Shown here piece after piece: positions 38,201 to 49,755 of a stretch of DNA of 64,000 nt (positions are counted from its first letter, which is position 1; every line of letters starts with the position of its first letter). The notes beneath the pieces were generated by a model. The model made no database searches. It was given only the letters and a program-made list of their open reading frames with translations, and was not told the origin of the DNA. The stretch covers positions 10,516,001-10,580,000 of the forward strand of contig NC_135556.1 of NCBI RefSeq assembly GCF_964340395.1, read 5' to 3'. This DNA comes from Glandiceps talaboti. Lineage: Eukaryota > Hemichordata > Enteropneusta > Spengelidae. The position numbers were made by a program, and so were the translations under genes.

Positions 38201-39840
38201 TGACCAAATCCACGGAGATTTGACAACACACCACTGTATTTGATTTGTTTCGAAACTGACCAACTGTTCAATGTTTCTCCATCCCCCCACCCCACCCCAC
38301 CCCACCCATCACATGTGATGTTGAAAGCTGCGAATTTTAACCAGCAGTGCATCATTACTGAAATTTGCCAGGTGAAAAACATACACAACCCTTATTTGAA
38401 GTGTAGGGTTTTTTATTAGCTATATAAACTCAAAGAACTTTGTTGGCATATGGAGCTGAAGTGTGCGGTGCTTGAATGTATTGGTTACTGATACCAGCTC
38501 TTGACTTCCGTTAAAAGTTAACTTCGTTGGTGTCACTTGACGGTCCTCTGTGTACCACATTCATACCTTACAAACATCTGTGGATAGCGAAGTGTAAAGT
38601 ATCATGACCGAAGCAGTCTAGGGTGTTTGAAGAAGGGGGTCTTTGATAAACACTCTCAATGCTTTTCTATCTGTGTTTATATTTAGGAAATACTTATTCG
38701 TCACGTTTTGTACTTGGTTTTGTTCACTATAGATTTTTTCATTCCAGTTTTATCGGAGATGATAGGTGTGCCAGAAACGAATCTTTTATAAAGGCAGATG
38801 TTAGCGCTACCCGCTACCTCCGTCTTTCACATCCCCTTACAAGCCTTCACCAAAAACAAACCACAATCAAAAAAAAATTCGGCCGACGTATAATGGTCGA
38901 AAGAGCGAGATGCGCGTTTCTCTTCGACTCAACCGTGGCGTCGTGGTTATCAAGATAAAGAAGTGAACGAAGTCTGCGTGTCCGGGAGTTGTCGTGTGGT
39001 TCCTCTACCGCCGACTGCCTTCACTTAACAACAAGAAGTACGTGTGTCTACGTAATGATTCCATCGTTTGCAGGATATCACGCAGCAAAGCATTAGTCTG
39101 CACTCGGTGGTTGGACCCTATAACAAACACACAGCTCATATGCATTGATTTAAGTTTGATGGCGCATGAAGGTGTCAAGCAAAATTCGCTCACTCTGAAT
39201 TAATCCACAATTTAGAGCATGGTTGAATCCCATCGTGAGAAAAGGAGCATCTAGTGAGGTACCTTATTTCATTTTCGAACCCCGTGTTTAATTTTCATTA
39301 GAGGTAACGGATGACTGACCATGGTTTAGTATCTAATCAACCTGAATATATATATAAAAAAAGGTTCAAGAACCCAAACAGAATTAAAGTTACAAGTGTT
39401 ATTGACGTCCCCGGAATCAAAATTCAGAAATTGATCGATGCGATGTTAAATCGTCAGACAGACTTTCACTGCACTTTTTTCCCCTTCTCTACCCTTTAAA
39501 GTGTGAAATGTTTGATGAACTGGCCGGTCTCGTGCGTGAGTCAGGTAAATTTATCTCGCGTGGCCGCCACACGACCGGCCCCCCTCAATGAATGCCCCTC
39601 GCCAGTCCAACCCTATAAGCATAACATTACATAGTCTACATTTAGCGGACAATACTTGTACGTAGTGATAAAAGCCAATCGAGACCCTGCTTTCAATGGA
39701 TAGCATGCTTGCAATGGCGTTCGCATAGCTGATGATAATCATAATCATGATAATCAGATGCAAATAGCCATGTACTAGAGATAGCCACACACTGGGTTAT
39801 AGAGGCCAATAGTTGGCCACGTGAGGCAAACCTTTCAACC
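35260..39840. other. Unique intergenic sequence upstream of Gsx
   Basis: About 4.6 kb with almost no simple repeats (one CCCCA tract at 38284-38307). No coding exon recognised. A GC-rich inverted pair (GGCCGGTC at 39522 and GACCGGCC at 39573) is present. The stretch directly precedes the Gsx promoter, so proximal regulatory elements are expected but not demonstrable here. Confidence 0.5.
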
Positions 39841-39849
39841 AGACTACAC

Positions 39850-39857
39850 TATAAAAG
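39850..39857 (+). promoter_or_regulatory. Candidate TATA box of Gsx
   Basis: TATAAAAG, a good TATA consensus, lies 214 bases before the chosen Gsx ATG. A start site about 30 bases downstream (near 39880) would give a ~180 base 5' UTR. That leader would contain one tiny upstream reading frame (ATG 39907 to TAG 39916-39918). Inferred from position only. Confidence 0.55.
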
Positions 39858-40063
39858 CAGAAAGAACCGTTAGAAGCAAAGCATTCCAAAATTGACCGTA
39901 TAATTTATGGACAGGTAGCTGAGTTGTGACGATTCTACAAGTGGTTTTTGATAACGATTGGGAGAGAGAGAAAAAAAAGAGGTCCGCTTTAAAGAAGAAA
40001 GTGAAGAGAGAAAGATAACCACCGACAGTTCTCCATCGTCGTCATTGCCTCCAACACTGTATG

Positions 40064-40514
40064 ATGTCTCGATCGTTTTATGTCGATTCTCTCATCCTTA
40101 ATAAGCCTTCTCCCAGACATGCTGTAGAAGGAGATCACCAGACGTTAGCAATTGGTCACAACCATACACACGGCAACGAGACGAGTGTCAACGCCATACA
40201 CTGTAACACTCCATATCCCGGCAAACCTGATGCCGTCGTTAATAACATGTGTCCACTATGTATAAGAGGAGAACCAACCACATGTAGCACGATAAACCCA
40301 ATGGTAACAACTACAGTATCCATGTTCAAGCCACCAGCTTCCGTCGCTAATGTCATATCGCATCCTATCACCACGCCTTACTTGGAGCACCATCGTGACA
40401 GGCATCATCCTCCACTAGGTTTTTCTCCAAGTCTACCAAGGCAGGCAACAAACACATCACCGGCAGCCTTCAGATTGCCTGTTGATCCTCGCCGATTACA
40501 GTATATGCCCATGA
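40064..40514 (+). CDS. Gsx: Gsx exon 1
   Basis: Encodes the SNAG-like repressor motif [12 protein letters not shown], a His/Asn/Pro-rich middle, the CPLC motif and the pre-homeodomain motif [11 protein letters not shown]. The exon ends after the first base of a codon, and the donor AGTAAGTTC is close to consensus. The open frame runs on into the intron to about 40654, but those residues are not expected in the protein. Confidence 0.93.
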
Positions 40515-43389
40515 GTAAGTTCAACAAGTTATTATATTTTTTTTTATTGTTTCAGATACTCTCCAAATCGCTCCCCCTCCCCAAAAAAACGTATTGGTTA
40601 AATATAACATCACTTCTCCTATGCGATGATTTGTTAAGACATTACATATCTTGAAATATGATACTTTGAGACAAATTTCCCCCAAATTAAAGAAACTTTT
40701 TTTTTTCATCGAGTATTTTCATTCAGATGCACGAATAAAGAACAATGAATATTGGTAGGCCTGGTTACAGACCTTGAAAGCATGGGGAATAAAGGCTTCC
40801 ATAATGCACCTACCAATTTGTTTCATTATTTCATCCTCAGTAATGCATGAATTTGTGAAAAAGAGCATCTTTTTACCCTTTGCGTAGAACAAGCATGTTT
40901 CCCTTTCTTTACAAAAGTTAATTACAGGGCTTATTTGCGCTTTTTTTTTCTTCTCCGACGATTGTATGATGGAACAGTCTAATTACATACAAAGGGAAGA
41001 GTGTTAGCATCGTTGCTTTTGTACTCGGCCCCCTTAGTTTTCTTGTCTCTTGAATGCTATTTGATTAAAATTAAATATCAAGATTTGCACTTTTTCAGTT
41101 TTCAATTCATCAAAGAAAAATAATCAACACAGTGTATGACCATTCAGATAGTTTCCCGAAAAATCGTGTTCACAGGCATGGAACTTGATTTCGTTTTTTT
41201 TTCAAAACAAATGACATTACATCGCCACGTCCTCAGTTTTCATTGCAACCTTACCCAGAAAACGATAAGGCCTATAAACTCAAAATCTAAAACAGATTTT
41301 TAATTTCTAAAAATTGGATTTGTCGACAGAAGTAATTGTTTGTGAACGATATCACTGCTCGTCAAAATATATACATTTGTTATGATAATTGGAAACATAT
41401 ATATATATCTGTCCGTTCGGAGTTCTTGTGAGAAAACGTTCCATTGTCTTTTTTTCGCTTTTTATCATGAAAACTGACGTTTAGAGTAGTGCATGAGTTG
41501 CCAACAAGATGTAAAAAGATTTCACATCCAAAGTCAACGATTCGGAAATGCCCCCCCCCCCATCGAATATCTAATATTATATACTCGTAGAATATTCTAA
41601 TGCTATTGAAATTCGATCTCATACGCTGTATCCGTATACAATCGTGTGTTACCCTCAGAAGTTCTCTAGTACAGTGTTCTTTTGTGAACGCATTTCACTT
41701 TCACAAAGGTAGATTAACCTCTGCGAAGTGTCATGTTTACTTCCACTTGCCGCAATAAACTTATTTCATACACCAAAGTTTGCTATTCTAGGTATGATTT
41801 TCTGAGATGATTTCCCAAATTTCGGTGTTTTTTTAAATGACAGCTCGAAAATTCGATCAAATAGTATGCCCACTTGAACTGAAGCCTGAAAACAAAATAT
41901 TGACAGATTTCACGGATTTAAAACACACTTCAAATGTTTGGAAATGTAATGGACCAGGTTTGTGTATTTGAGTAGATCATGGGAAACTTCGTCAAATTGA
42001 AATAAACGTATGTATATTGAGAAAAAAAATTGTTTGACGAGGGGTTTCTTCATAAAACAATTGCCACAAAGCACTCTTACTAGAGATCGAATATACGAAA
42101 GATTTGGGTATGATAGGAGTGGGGGCACTTATGCAAAGTAGTCACTGCTTGAGTCAGGACAATGGGCGTCATCACGTGGTCGTTTTCGTCGAACTCGATG
42201 TTCATTTCTTTCAAAGTTTTTTGAAAGTGACTTATAGTTTGGTAACAACTTTTATGTAACGGTTTGCTGCGTACACCTACACTACAGGGTTAGGAGGGGA
42301 AGTTTGAATTATTCATCAACCATGCTTAGCGTGTAACTGACATGTCATCCTTCTCTTTTGTTTTGTTGACAAGACTTTATGCAAAATTGACCATTTCCTG
42401 AGATAATCACAACACAGATGAAATGAACACTTCTGTAATATCATTTTCTTTGTTTGTACGTTTTCATTTTTTTCAAAAATGTTTATGAAAAAAAGGGATG
42501 GAATTCACTTTCGCAAAAACTATGGTGGGGGATATATCGTCATGACAACGTTCGATTGCCAAAGAAATTTTAACCTGGTACCCAGAGGCAGAAATCTCGT
42601 GTTGGAGCGACCATATGCTCTTCGCAAAAAATTGAAAAATATCATTAATAACTTTAATAGCTGACTTATGATTGTTTATTTTGACAGTCATAGTATTATA
42701 CATGTTCTCAGATTTGAACACTTTTTCATGACTTTTTTTTATATACTTTTAAAAAACCCATAAATGTTATTTTGGTCTTTGAGGACAACTTCAGACATGA
42801 AGTGGAACATAGCATGATAGCGATTACTGTTTTGATGTTTGTCATCTCAGCCATTACTTGATCCCTTTGTCTGTCATCAAGGAGATTTTCACTCACGTAA
42901 TCTCCCAACAATCCACATGAAAACCCAGTCTCAAATATCTACTCGATTTAGCCTGGCTTAGGGCAGTCGTGAACCTAATCCACATTCATTTATTTGCTGT
43001 GTTTTTTCTTCTTCTTCTACCACTGCATTTCAGACGTTGAAACGAACTCGGACAATCTGCAAAGCAGCAAACGAATTCGGACGGCCTTCACAAGCACCCA
43101 ACTGCTGGAGCTGGAAAGAGAGTTCGCCTCCAACATGTATTTGTCAAGACTTCGAAGAATAGAAATCGCGACCTACTTAAATCTATCCGAAAAACAAGTG
43201 AAGATCTGGTTCCAAAATCGTCGTGTCAAATACAAGAAAGAAGGCAAACCCGAATCACGTGACTGCAGATGTCATAGAATGGTTTCTCGTAATTGTATGA
43301 ACCAATCAAACTCTACTGCACATGCGCAGAACGAAGCGAGCGAGTCGAGTCCAAAAAGCGACTCTCCAAATAGTACGTCTTCGTCATAA
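40064..43389 (+). CDS. Gsx: Gsx (Gsh) ParaHox homeobox transcription factor, complete
   Basis: Two exons, 40064-40514 and 43034-43389, spliced at A|GTAAGT and TTTCAG|AC with matching phase, give 268 residues. The N-terminus [12 protein letters not shown] is the conserved SNAG-like start of Gsx proteins. An upstream in-frame ATG at 40061 would add one Met. I prefer 40064 because it has A at -3 and puts the SNAG-like motif at the very N-terminus. CPLC (residues 63-66) and DPRR just before the exon border are also seen in vertebrate Gsx1/2. The homeodomain is at residues 162-221. Gsx is a nuclear DNA-binding factor used in neural patterning across bilaterians. No frameshift or missing key residue. 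Confidence 0.96.
40515..43033 (+). other. Gsx intron
   Basis: A 2.5 kb intron between GTAAGT and TTTCAG, located just before the homeodomain. AT-rich, with a C run near 41551. No nested gene, no mobile element and almost no microsatellite, in contrast with the flanking intergenic DNA. Confidence 0.85.
43034..43389 (+). CDS. Gsx: Gsx exon 2 with homeodomain
   Basis: The homeodomain (43066-43245) starts [20 protein letters not shown] and contains the invariant W48, F49, N51 and R53 in [15 protein letters not shown], with Q50. The helix 1-2 sequence [20 protein letters not shown] is diagnostic for Gsx rather than Xlox, Cdx or Hox. The 47-residue tail after it is Ser/Asn/Glu-rich and includes a small Cys/Arg cluster ([11 protein letters not shown]). 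Confidence 0.97.
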
Positions 43390-43875
43390 ATGTGTATAGA
43401 CACTGACTTTGAGTGTGGTTGCCATGCCAACTTTACGACTAACAATGTCTGAACTATATAGCCGATTGTATATCACCGAGAAAAGTACGGCTTGTTATTT
43501 ATTTTTACATGTTGTTGACAAACTTGTCCGGTTTTCAAAGTGTAACCGTGACACTTACTTTGACTGTCAGTCACAACGAATTCAATCTCACGAGAGATGT
43601 AACACAAGGAAACATCTATTCATTATTCAGTTCAAAACCCGAACAAGAATAGTGATGCATTTGCCAGTTCCCTAAGGGCGAAAAAAGCATTCTATTTTAT
43701 AAGCAAACAACACAGAGTGGATGTCTAATAACGACCATGGGTGTCGTTTAGAGATGAAAATGCAATATACGGAACAAACTTTCTTCAAATTACAGACGAA
43801 CTGAAGTGGGTTTTCTTTATATTAGATGGTGTATGAAGGATTAAAAACTCAATAAAAATACTTGAAGATGTACCA
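43390..43875 (+). other. Probable Gsx 3' UTR with polyadenylation signal
   Basis: Non-coding sequence after the stop, with AATAAA at 43851-43856, giving a 3' UTR of about 480 bases. Inferred from this signal. Confidence 0.6.
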
Positions 43876-44241
43876 TATAAAAGACATTCGTAGTGTATTA
43901 AACATTTATTGGGCTTTTTCATAGCTAAATCTTCTCTGAGAATTAATCTTTATGAGTATACTAAGTTGACTGTTCCCTCGAGCTTTGTAGCATTAGTATT
44001 AACATCAGAAGCAGTTGGTATGAATATTCTAGCCTTGTTTTTTCACATATTCATTAGCAATCCATCAACAGGCTGTCATGTCGTCCCGAACCGTTTGCGC
44101 TCATCATCCCAACCGTGTCCTCGTTCTGAAGTCCCACGTACAGTGTGTAACAGGTGAAGGGCTTTGTTCCCAATTCAAACCAAATGATGCGAGACACGAT
44201 GATGTAGTAGCGGAAGGTGTTACGTTGGTCAGGTGCAGGCA

Positions 44242-44291
44242 GGGATGGATGGATGGATGGGTGGATGGATGGATGGATGGATGGATGGATG
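44242..44291. repeat. (GGAT)n microsatellite
   Basis: About twelve GGAT units with two GGGT variants, about 400 bp beyond the Gsx polyadenylation signal. Confidence 0.95.
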
Positions 44292-46448
44292 GGTGGCTCT
44301 CGTGAATTGATGGATAGGTTGAATAGAGGGGAAAAAAGGTTGATGGGGGATAGAATGTAGAGAAAGCAACGACACATGTGTGAAGTTGAATGGCGAAGTT
44401 GATAGTCGTGAGGATTACACGTGATGGGTAGTTATACGCCTATTGCGATGAGTTTCCTGTGTTGCCTTGCACATCACTCACAAAGTAATGACATGGAAAA
44501 CTAGAAACATAAGAGTAGAACCTCATTGGACCTAACAAACCCCCTTTTATTAGACTAAGGCGAAATGTCGCAGAACGCGCCTCTCTTCACTTGTCTGAGT
44601 CTCTCGGATTCGTCGTCTCACATATCCCACTCGGTTCGTGGCTACACAACGTGCAGAGGACAAAGGCCTTGCGAGTGTTTGAAACAACCTGCGACAAGTG
44701 CACAGGTCTGGCAGAGTAACTTTTAATTGGTTCAAAGTTTTCTAAATGTGCTTTTGAAAAACTTTTAATTCATTCTGCATGTAATCCCGAAAAGGCGAGT
44801 GAATTTGAGTCTATTTGATCGAATTGAAGAGCGGTCAGACGAGTTCGTGTGAAAATTGGAAGAAAACGAAACATATGTGACTTATGGGCCCATATGCTTT
44901 GCTTTGTTGGCTCGGTCTCATGAAACATGATCAAATTGGATGGATGCAAGGCGTCCGATACACATGTACTACTCAACCACTGACAAAAGAGTTTCCCTTC
45001 CAATCTCCATGGCACTGCACCTATCCGATAGGCACCCACTTGCACACAATATAGCGTCCAAAAATAGATTAATACGCGGATCTAAAGCGCTTCGTTGGTG
45101 TTGGAAACCACTTGATCAAACTTTTCCTAATGATTGGTCACACACATGAATCTAATTTCTTCTTAATTGACTAGGGTGGCTGGCTTCCATGCACGAGCTG
45201 CAGGTGTACGCTCGCCTCAATACCATTCATTCAGCATACAAACCTAATACACGGGCTGTTACTATATGTGTTTACCTCTAAATACAATAGTTTTTAGAAG
45301 CTGGATGCAGCTGCAGTCATAAATTATCGACCTGCTTGGTAGCAGCAATGTTCGATAAGAGCGTTAGTCCTTGGCGTAGTCTGGGCCTCTGCGAACGACA
45401 CGCCTTCTCTACCAATAGTGCTCCCATTTAGCCTATTACTACTGCCAATTCGATATTGCTTGCAGGCTGCGCTCCCAGATTTAATCGACGGAAATGTTTA
45501 AGAAAACTTTTCAAGAATCGTCAATCTGTTATTAAAGATTCCAAAAATATGCCTGTTTCGGGGGTCCTATAGCAAATAGGAAAAATCCGACCAAGTGCAA
45601 GATGGTATAGTACATTGGCCAACTTTTCGTCTGCTTCGCACATTAGCCTACAATATTACATTATGACGTTCAAAGATATGGAAATAATTTTGATTTCATC
45701 GAACTTATTTTATTAATCCAGGAGTGAACGAGATGCTAACAAGTGCTTTTCTGTCATATTGAGACAAGTGGTGGGAAATTTGGAGGGAGCGCCTTGGTTC
45801 GATCGCATGCACGTCTATTGCTATTGTATCCATCTCTCTCCTTTGTCCTACTCGCTTACTACGACTAAATCCTAAAAGTTGGGCGATTTCCCCCGATTCT
45901 AATTAGTTTTTACTATATTTCAAGTTATTTAGAGCATTGCCCGAAGCCTCTTGGATAAATGCATCAAAGATCCTGTCAAAAAACACAAAGAAATGGAGCA
46001 CTTACAGACACAATGAATGATATAGACGAAACGCAATCTGCTGGCCGCAGCCAGATAATTTATGCAAATGAGGTGCGGCAACGCCAGAAAATACTTGAAA
46101 CCCCAAAAAGCCTCTTTGTTTCTTCTGTAAAGAAAACCAACAATTGTGCATAACAAAGAACAATTAATAAGTTGTTTTTTCACCAAACGGCAGATGGTTG
46201 GAACGAGAGGAAGGTAGCCAAAAGTTGAAATGCGTCCTTGCAAACAAAATGCGCACTTTTTACATAGAAATTCTATGAGAACTCAATAAAAGCAACATAA
46301 AAGTTCACTTTCTGGCAAAATGGATGATGGAAAAGTGGTGAAAATTGGAGAGAAATTGAAAAATATTGACTTTTCAAGGTTCATATATATAATTTTGCTA
46401 TTATTAGAATATGAATGGTTTTTAACAGGTATTTTGGGTTAATGCCTG

Positions 46449-46488
46449 CCACGTGGGCTCCCATCCGGCTACGGTAACCTCCACGTGG
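46449..46488. promoter_or_regulatory. Paired CCACGTGG E-boxes
   Basis: Two identical palindromes CCACGTGG at 46449-46456 and 46481-46488, 32 bp centre to centre (about three helical turns). CACGTG is the core bound by bHLH and bHLH-PAS factors. Function here is unproven. Confidence 0.4.
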
Positions 46489-48824
46489 CTCGCTTGCGTC
46501 GTCTAAGCGTGCACTTTGATGGTTTGTTGTTCTCTGTACTGTTGATCGCTTTGTGACTCATAGCGCGTAAAATGTCTTTGTAATACCAACCGGCCTTAAT
46601 AGCCATCTTCTGCTATCATAGACTACTACTAGACGCAAAATGGTGAAATCAAGTTTTAATTTATTCCGACAGAAAGTTTCCAAAAGTGGTCTTTCTTGAA
46701 ACCGACCAAATTTGCCCGAAATTGGTGCCATAGAAACGCACACTTGGTTTATTTGGTCGACGTGCGTCAACATTGAAGAAGTTGGAAACTGTGATTTACC
46801 GTGAGACAAGAACTTCGATAATACATTGTCAGCCCCAAGCTACAGTCCAAGGACCAAACAAACGTATCAAAGTAACGAACAAAGCGCACGAAGCGGAACC
46901 AAACAACGTGGCTCGAAGTTCGTGCACACTTGTCAACTTTTACTTCAAAACTCGACAACTTCAAATATAATAAAGATACTGACGTAGTGGTGAAAAACTC
47001 AAACTCGGATTTTGGAGAGTTTTCGAAAGACCACACCGGTTTTGTCATCGTCAGGTGATAACCTTCCCTTATGAATTATTCATAATACAAAATATGACAC
47101 TCATGTTATGACCGTCTGTTTCGATACATATCTATAAACACTCCAAAAAATACACTTTGGTCTGAAACTTTTCATCGTCAAACTTTCAGACTCTCTTTTG
47201 AGGAGCACTCTCTATTGGTAAAATGAACGATGTCAATAGTGGTCATTTAAAGTTTCCGCTGTACATCGATTACAAAGACTTTGACCTGAGTGCACCGTCT
47301 TTTATGACGTACACGGAAGAGTCACCTCTTCAGAGGTTAATGTATTCGTTGTCTGCGCACATTATATGCGCATTTTCACGATCGTATTTGGCGCGCTTGC
47401 ATAATTGCTAATCACCATATTGTCCATCTACAATGAGTATGATTGGCTTGTCAACAGCGCCGCCTAGTGTTGTACGGACACGTAGAGTTTTTATATTGTT
47501 ATTTACTTCCCCTTAAAATTCTCTAAACGTATGCACTTTCATATTGAAAGGAAATGTTGGAAACTTCAAAAAGAAGAAAACCCCAAACTGTACTACGGTA
47601 CTCTGGTTTCAACAGCAACGTATAGATTACAAATATCAGTTGGGAGATTCGTCATATTCGTACGAACCTAGCTCGTCTCCAGGGAGGCCGTACGTTAACA
47701 ACCGAGTACAGTATAATTTTCGACTATTCTTTGCTCACTTACTCAGCTGTCCCTATTCCCACACAAAGCCCTCCATTAACGGGGCCAACACCATCGCTTT
47801 CGGCTTTTTGGCTTACCGACAGGCATCGTTTATGATGTTTCTATACAGACTACTTCAGCGAAAGGAATCGTAATGATGGCCAAAGAGAAATAAAAAAAAA
47901 ACTGTAATAATTTAAAACCGTAGTATAAAAAATTAAGCGTATTTTAATTGAAAACTCACTTTCTCGTTTGTGAAGTATGTTCATAAAATACCCATGATCA
48001 CGTTTATATAAACCCGACATACTTTATTCAGTTTTTTGCTAACATGTCATCAGTATGCATTCAAGAACAAATCTCTGAAAACGTTGAGGATTTAGGTATT
48101 TTGAAAACTAAATCTGCAATTAAAACCAACAAAATTTTGTACGACTTTGGAGATGAAGGACTAAGAATAGTTGACCATCGCCGTACTAAGAATACCGGGA
48201 ATTCAAGTGTGAAATATAAAATCAAGTATATTAATGAGCCTGATTTGCATAAAGCTATTTTACATAAATGGTATTTTTTAGACTTTGATTTTTTTTCCGC
48301 CCTGATGTGTACAACATAAAGATTTAAATTCAAAACATATTCCGTTGCTTCCTTTGTGCATGATGTATTGGAGTTATTCTCTATTCATTTCAGCCATTTA
48401 TGATCGCAAAGTTTTTATTTTCATATGTAAAGTAATAAAACTGTTAAATTTCCATCAATCTGGTATTTCTCCTTTCTCTTTTTAAATGTTTTGTTCATTA
48501 CATAGGAGAAAACCTGATACAAGGTAGACGTTATCCGTTTTTCGAAGCATCAACAAATTTCCCTTTTTAACCTATAGGTGGCGCTAGCAACCACACCTAC
48601 AGGCGAAAATAAAATAGTTTTGTAGAATTCGGCATTCAGTCTATATGGTCATGAAGAACTTCTAACTTTGTGAAGAAAGTGATAACCACTCCCTAGTGTA
48701 ATCAACTTTATTACCGCCACCTAATGGCTGAAGTAAGATATTTACTACGGTAACGCTGGCGGTCAAATGGAATTGATTGTAAGTACTGCGGAAAAAAACT
48801 TTTTTTTAATGGGGTTTTCCTCTG

Positions 48825-48828
<4 letters not shown>

Positions 48829-48858
<30 letters not shown>

Positions 48859-48991
48859 TGTATGTATGTATGTATGTATGTATGTATGTATGTCTGTCTG
48901 TGTGTGTGTGTGTGTTTATGTATGTATGTATGTATGTATGTATGTATGTATGTATGTATGTATGTATGTATTGATGGATGGATGGATGTGA

Positions 48992-49024
<33 letters not shown>

Positions 49025-49047
49025 ACTATATATATATAATATATATA

Positions 49048-49119
<72 letters not shown>

Positions 49120-49137
49120 TATATAGTTATATATATA
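48829..49137. repeat. (TATG)n followed by (TA)n
   Basis: TATG repeats with a TCTG/TG interruption (48829-48970), a GGAT remnant, then TA repeats with ACTATA interruptions up to about 49137, directly abutting the inverted-repeat element. Confidence 0.97.
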
Positions 49138-49139
49138 TT

Positions 49140-49280
49140 GATAGTTCTGGTACTTTTTCTTGGTTGTAAATCGGAGTTTCACGCATAGTGCGATCATCAG
49201 ACAACTATGCGGGAAACTCCGCGGCATCGCACTATGCGTGAAACTCCGAGTTACAACCAAGAAAGAGTTCCAGAACTATC
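49140..49280. mobile_element. 55 bp inverted repeat around a hammerhead motif, between TA tracts (retroelement remnant)
   Basis: The left arm 49140-49194 and right arm 49226-49280 are inverse copies with about 52 of 55 positions matching, separated by 31 bp. Each arm contains GGTTGTAA..CGGAGTTTCACGCATAGTGC. The left arm and spacer together form a hammerhead on the minus strand (separate entry). The whole is embedded in TA repeats on both sides. Penelope-like elements are known to carry hammerhead ribozymes, and I infer a terminal fragment of such an element, but no reverse transcriptase or GIY-YIG coding sequence is present. Confidence 0.6.
49163..49205 (-). ncRNA. Hammerhead ribozyme motif 1 (minus strand, one damaged stem)
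   Basis: On the minus strand GTTGT (stem I) is followed by CTGATGA (49200-49194), stem-loop TCGCACTATGCGT, GAAAC (49180-49176), a short stem III, then ACAAC (49167-49163), which pairs perfectly with GTTGT. Stem II forms four pairs around CTA, with a U-U at its base. Stem III has a C-U mismatch caused by one substitution; the opposite arm of the inverted repeat keeps the pairing base. The layout is a type I hammerhead with a very short stem III, the form described in Penelope-like elements. Activity of this copy is doubtful. Confidence 0.65.
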
Positions 49281-49338
49281 AAAACTATTGCCCTCTGCCA
49301 CTGCGGTATAGAGCACTGTCTTAGCAGATTGATAAAGA

Positions 49339-49459
<121 letters not shown>

Positions 49460-49493
49460 GTTTTGAAAATTTGAACCAAATTATATGCTATAG

Positions 49494-49542
49494 ACCCTAC
49501 AGAACTGTTTCGTGAGGTGCGTAGTCCTCACTCATCAGGGGT
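49494..49542 (-). ncRNA. Hammerhead ribozyme motif 2 (minus strand, all core elements intact)
   Basis: Minus-strand order: stem I ACCC (49542-49539), conserved CTGATGA (49538-49532), stem II GTGAGG and CCTCAC (49531-49526 with 49517-49512; loop ACTACGCA), conserved GAA (49511-49509), stem III ACAG-TT-CTGT (49508-49499), cleavage base A at 49498 after the UH dinucleotide TA, then stem I GGGT (49497-49494) pairing with ACCC. All invariant core bases are present, and stems II and III are perfect. This is a minimal type I hammerhead as found in Penelope-like retroelements. The surrounding sequence has no coding frame, so it is a solitary remnant or part of a non-autonomous element. Confidence 0.85.
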
Positions 49543-49718
49543 AGAATGGAATATAGTATCTGCGTTTCCTTACCGTTAAATTCTATAATTCTAATGTTCC
49601 TAACAGGGAATATCTACCTAGTAACATAGCGTATTAGCATAGTTAATTGTTCTGCAATAATGATTTATGTCTATGCCTACACGACGACACAAGTTCATTT
49701 CGTTTATTTAGAGTACAA

Positions 49719-49752
<34 letters not shown>
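49719..49752. repeat. (TA)n tract
   Basis: A short TA microsatellite downstream of the second hammerhead motif. It may mark the far edge of the inserted element, though no target duplication is visible. Confidence 0.9.

Positions 49753-49755
<3 letters not shown>

Larger units (their letters stand above)
43880..48825. other. Intergenic downstream of Gsx, no gene recognised
   Basis: Largely unique sequence with a short GGAT array (44242-44291). Open frames at 46959-46767 (minus), 47544-47873 (plus) and 48044-48319 (plus) show no known domain. An octamer-type POU site ATGCAAAT lies at 46062-46069, directly after TAATTT. No Xlox/Pdx or Cdx homeobox is present. Confidence 0.5.

Noticed and set aside
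40515-40654. Continuation of the Gsx exon 1 frame past the donor
   Set aside because: The frame is open only by chance beyond a good GTAAGT donor. Splicing to 43034 joins the frame to the homeodomain with correct phase.
46970-47060. Minus-strand CTGACGA ... GAAAAC reminiscent of a third hammerhead
   Set aside because: The core-like words are present and a stem III could form, but the flanks do not pair to give a stem I, and stem II is poor. Not supported as a ribozyme.
47544-47873. 109-codon plus-strand frame downstream of Gsx
   Set aside because: Inspected as a possible Xlox or Cdx exon. It contains no homeodomain or hexapeptide and resembles no family I know.
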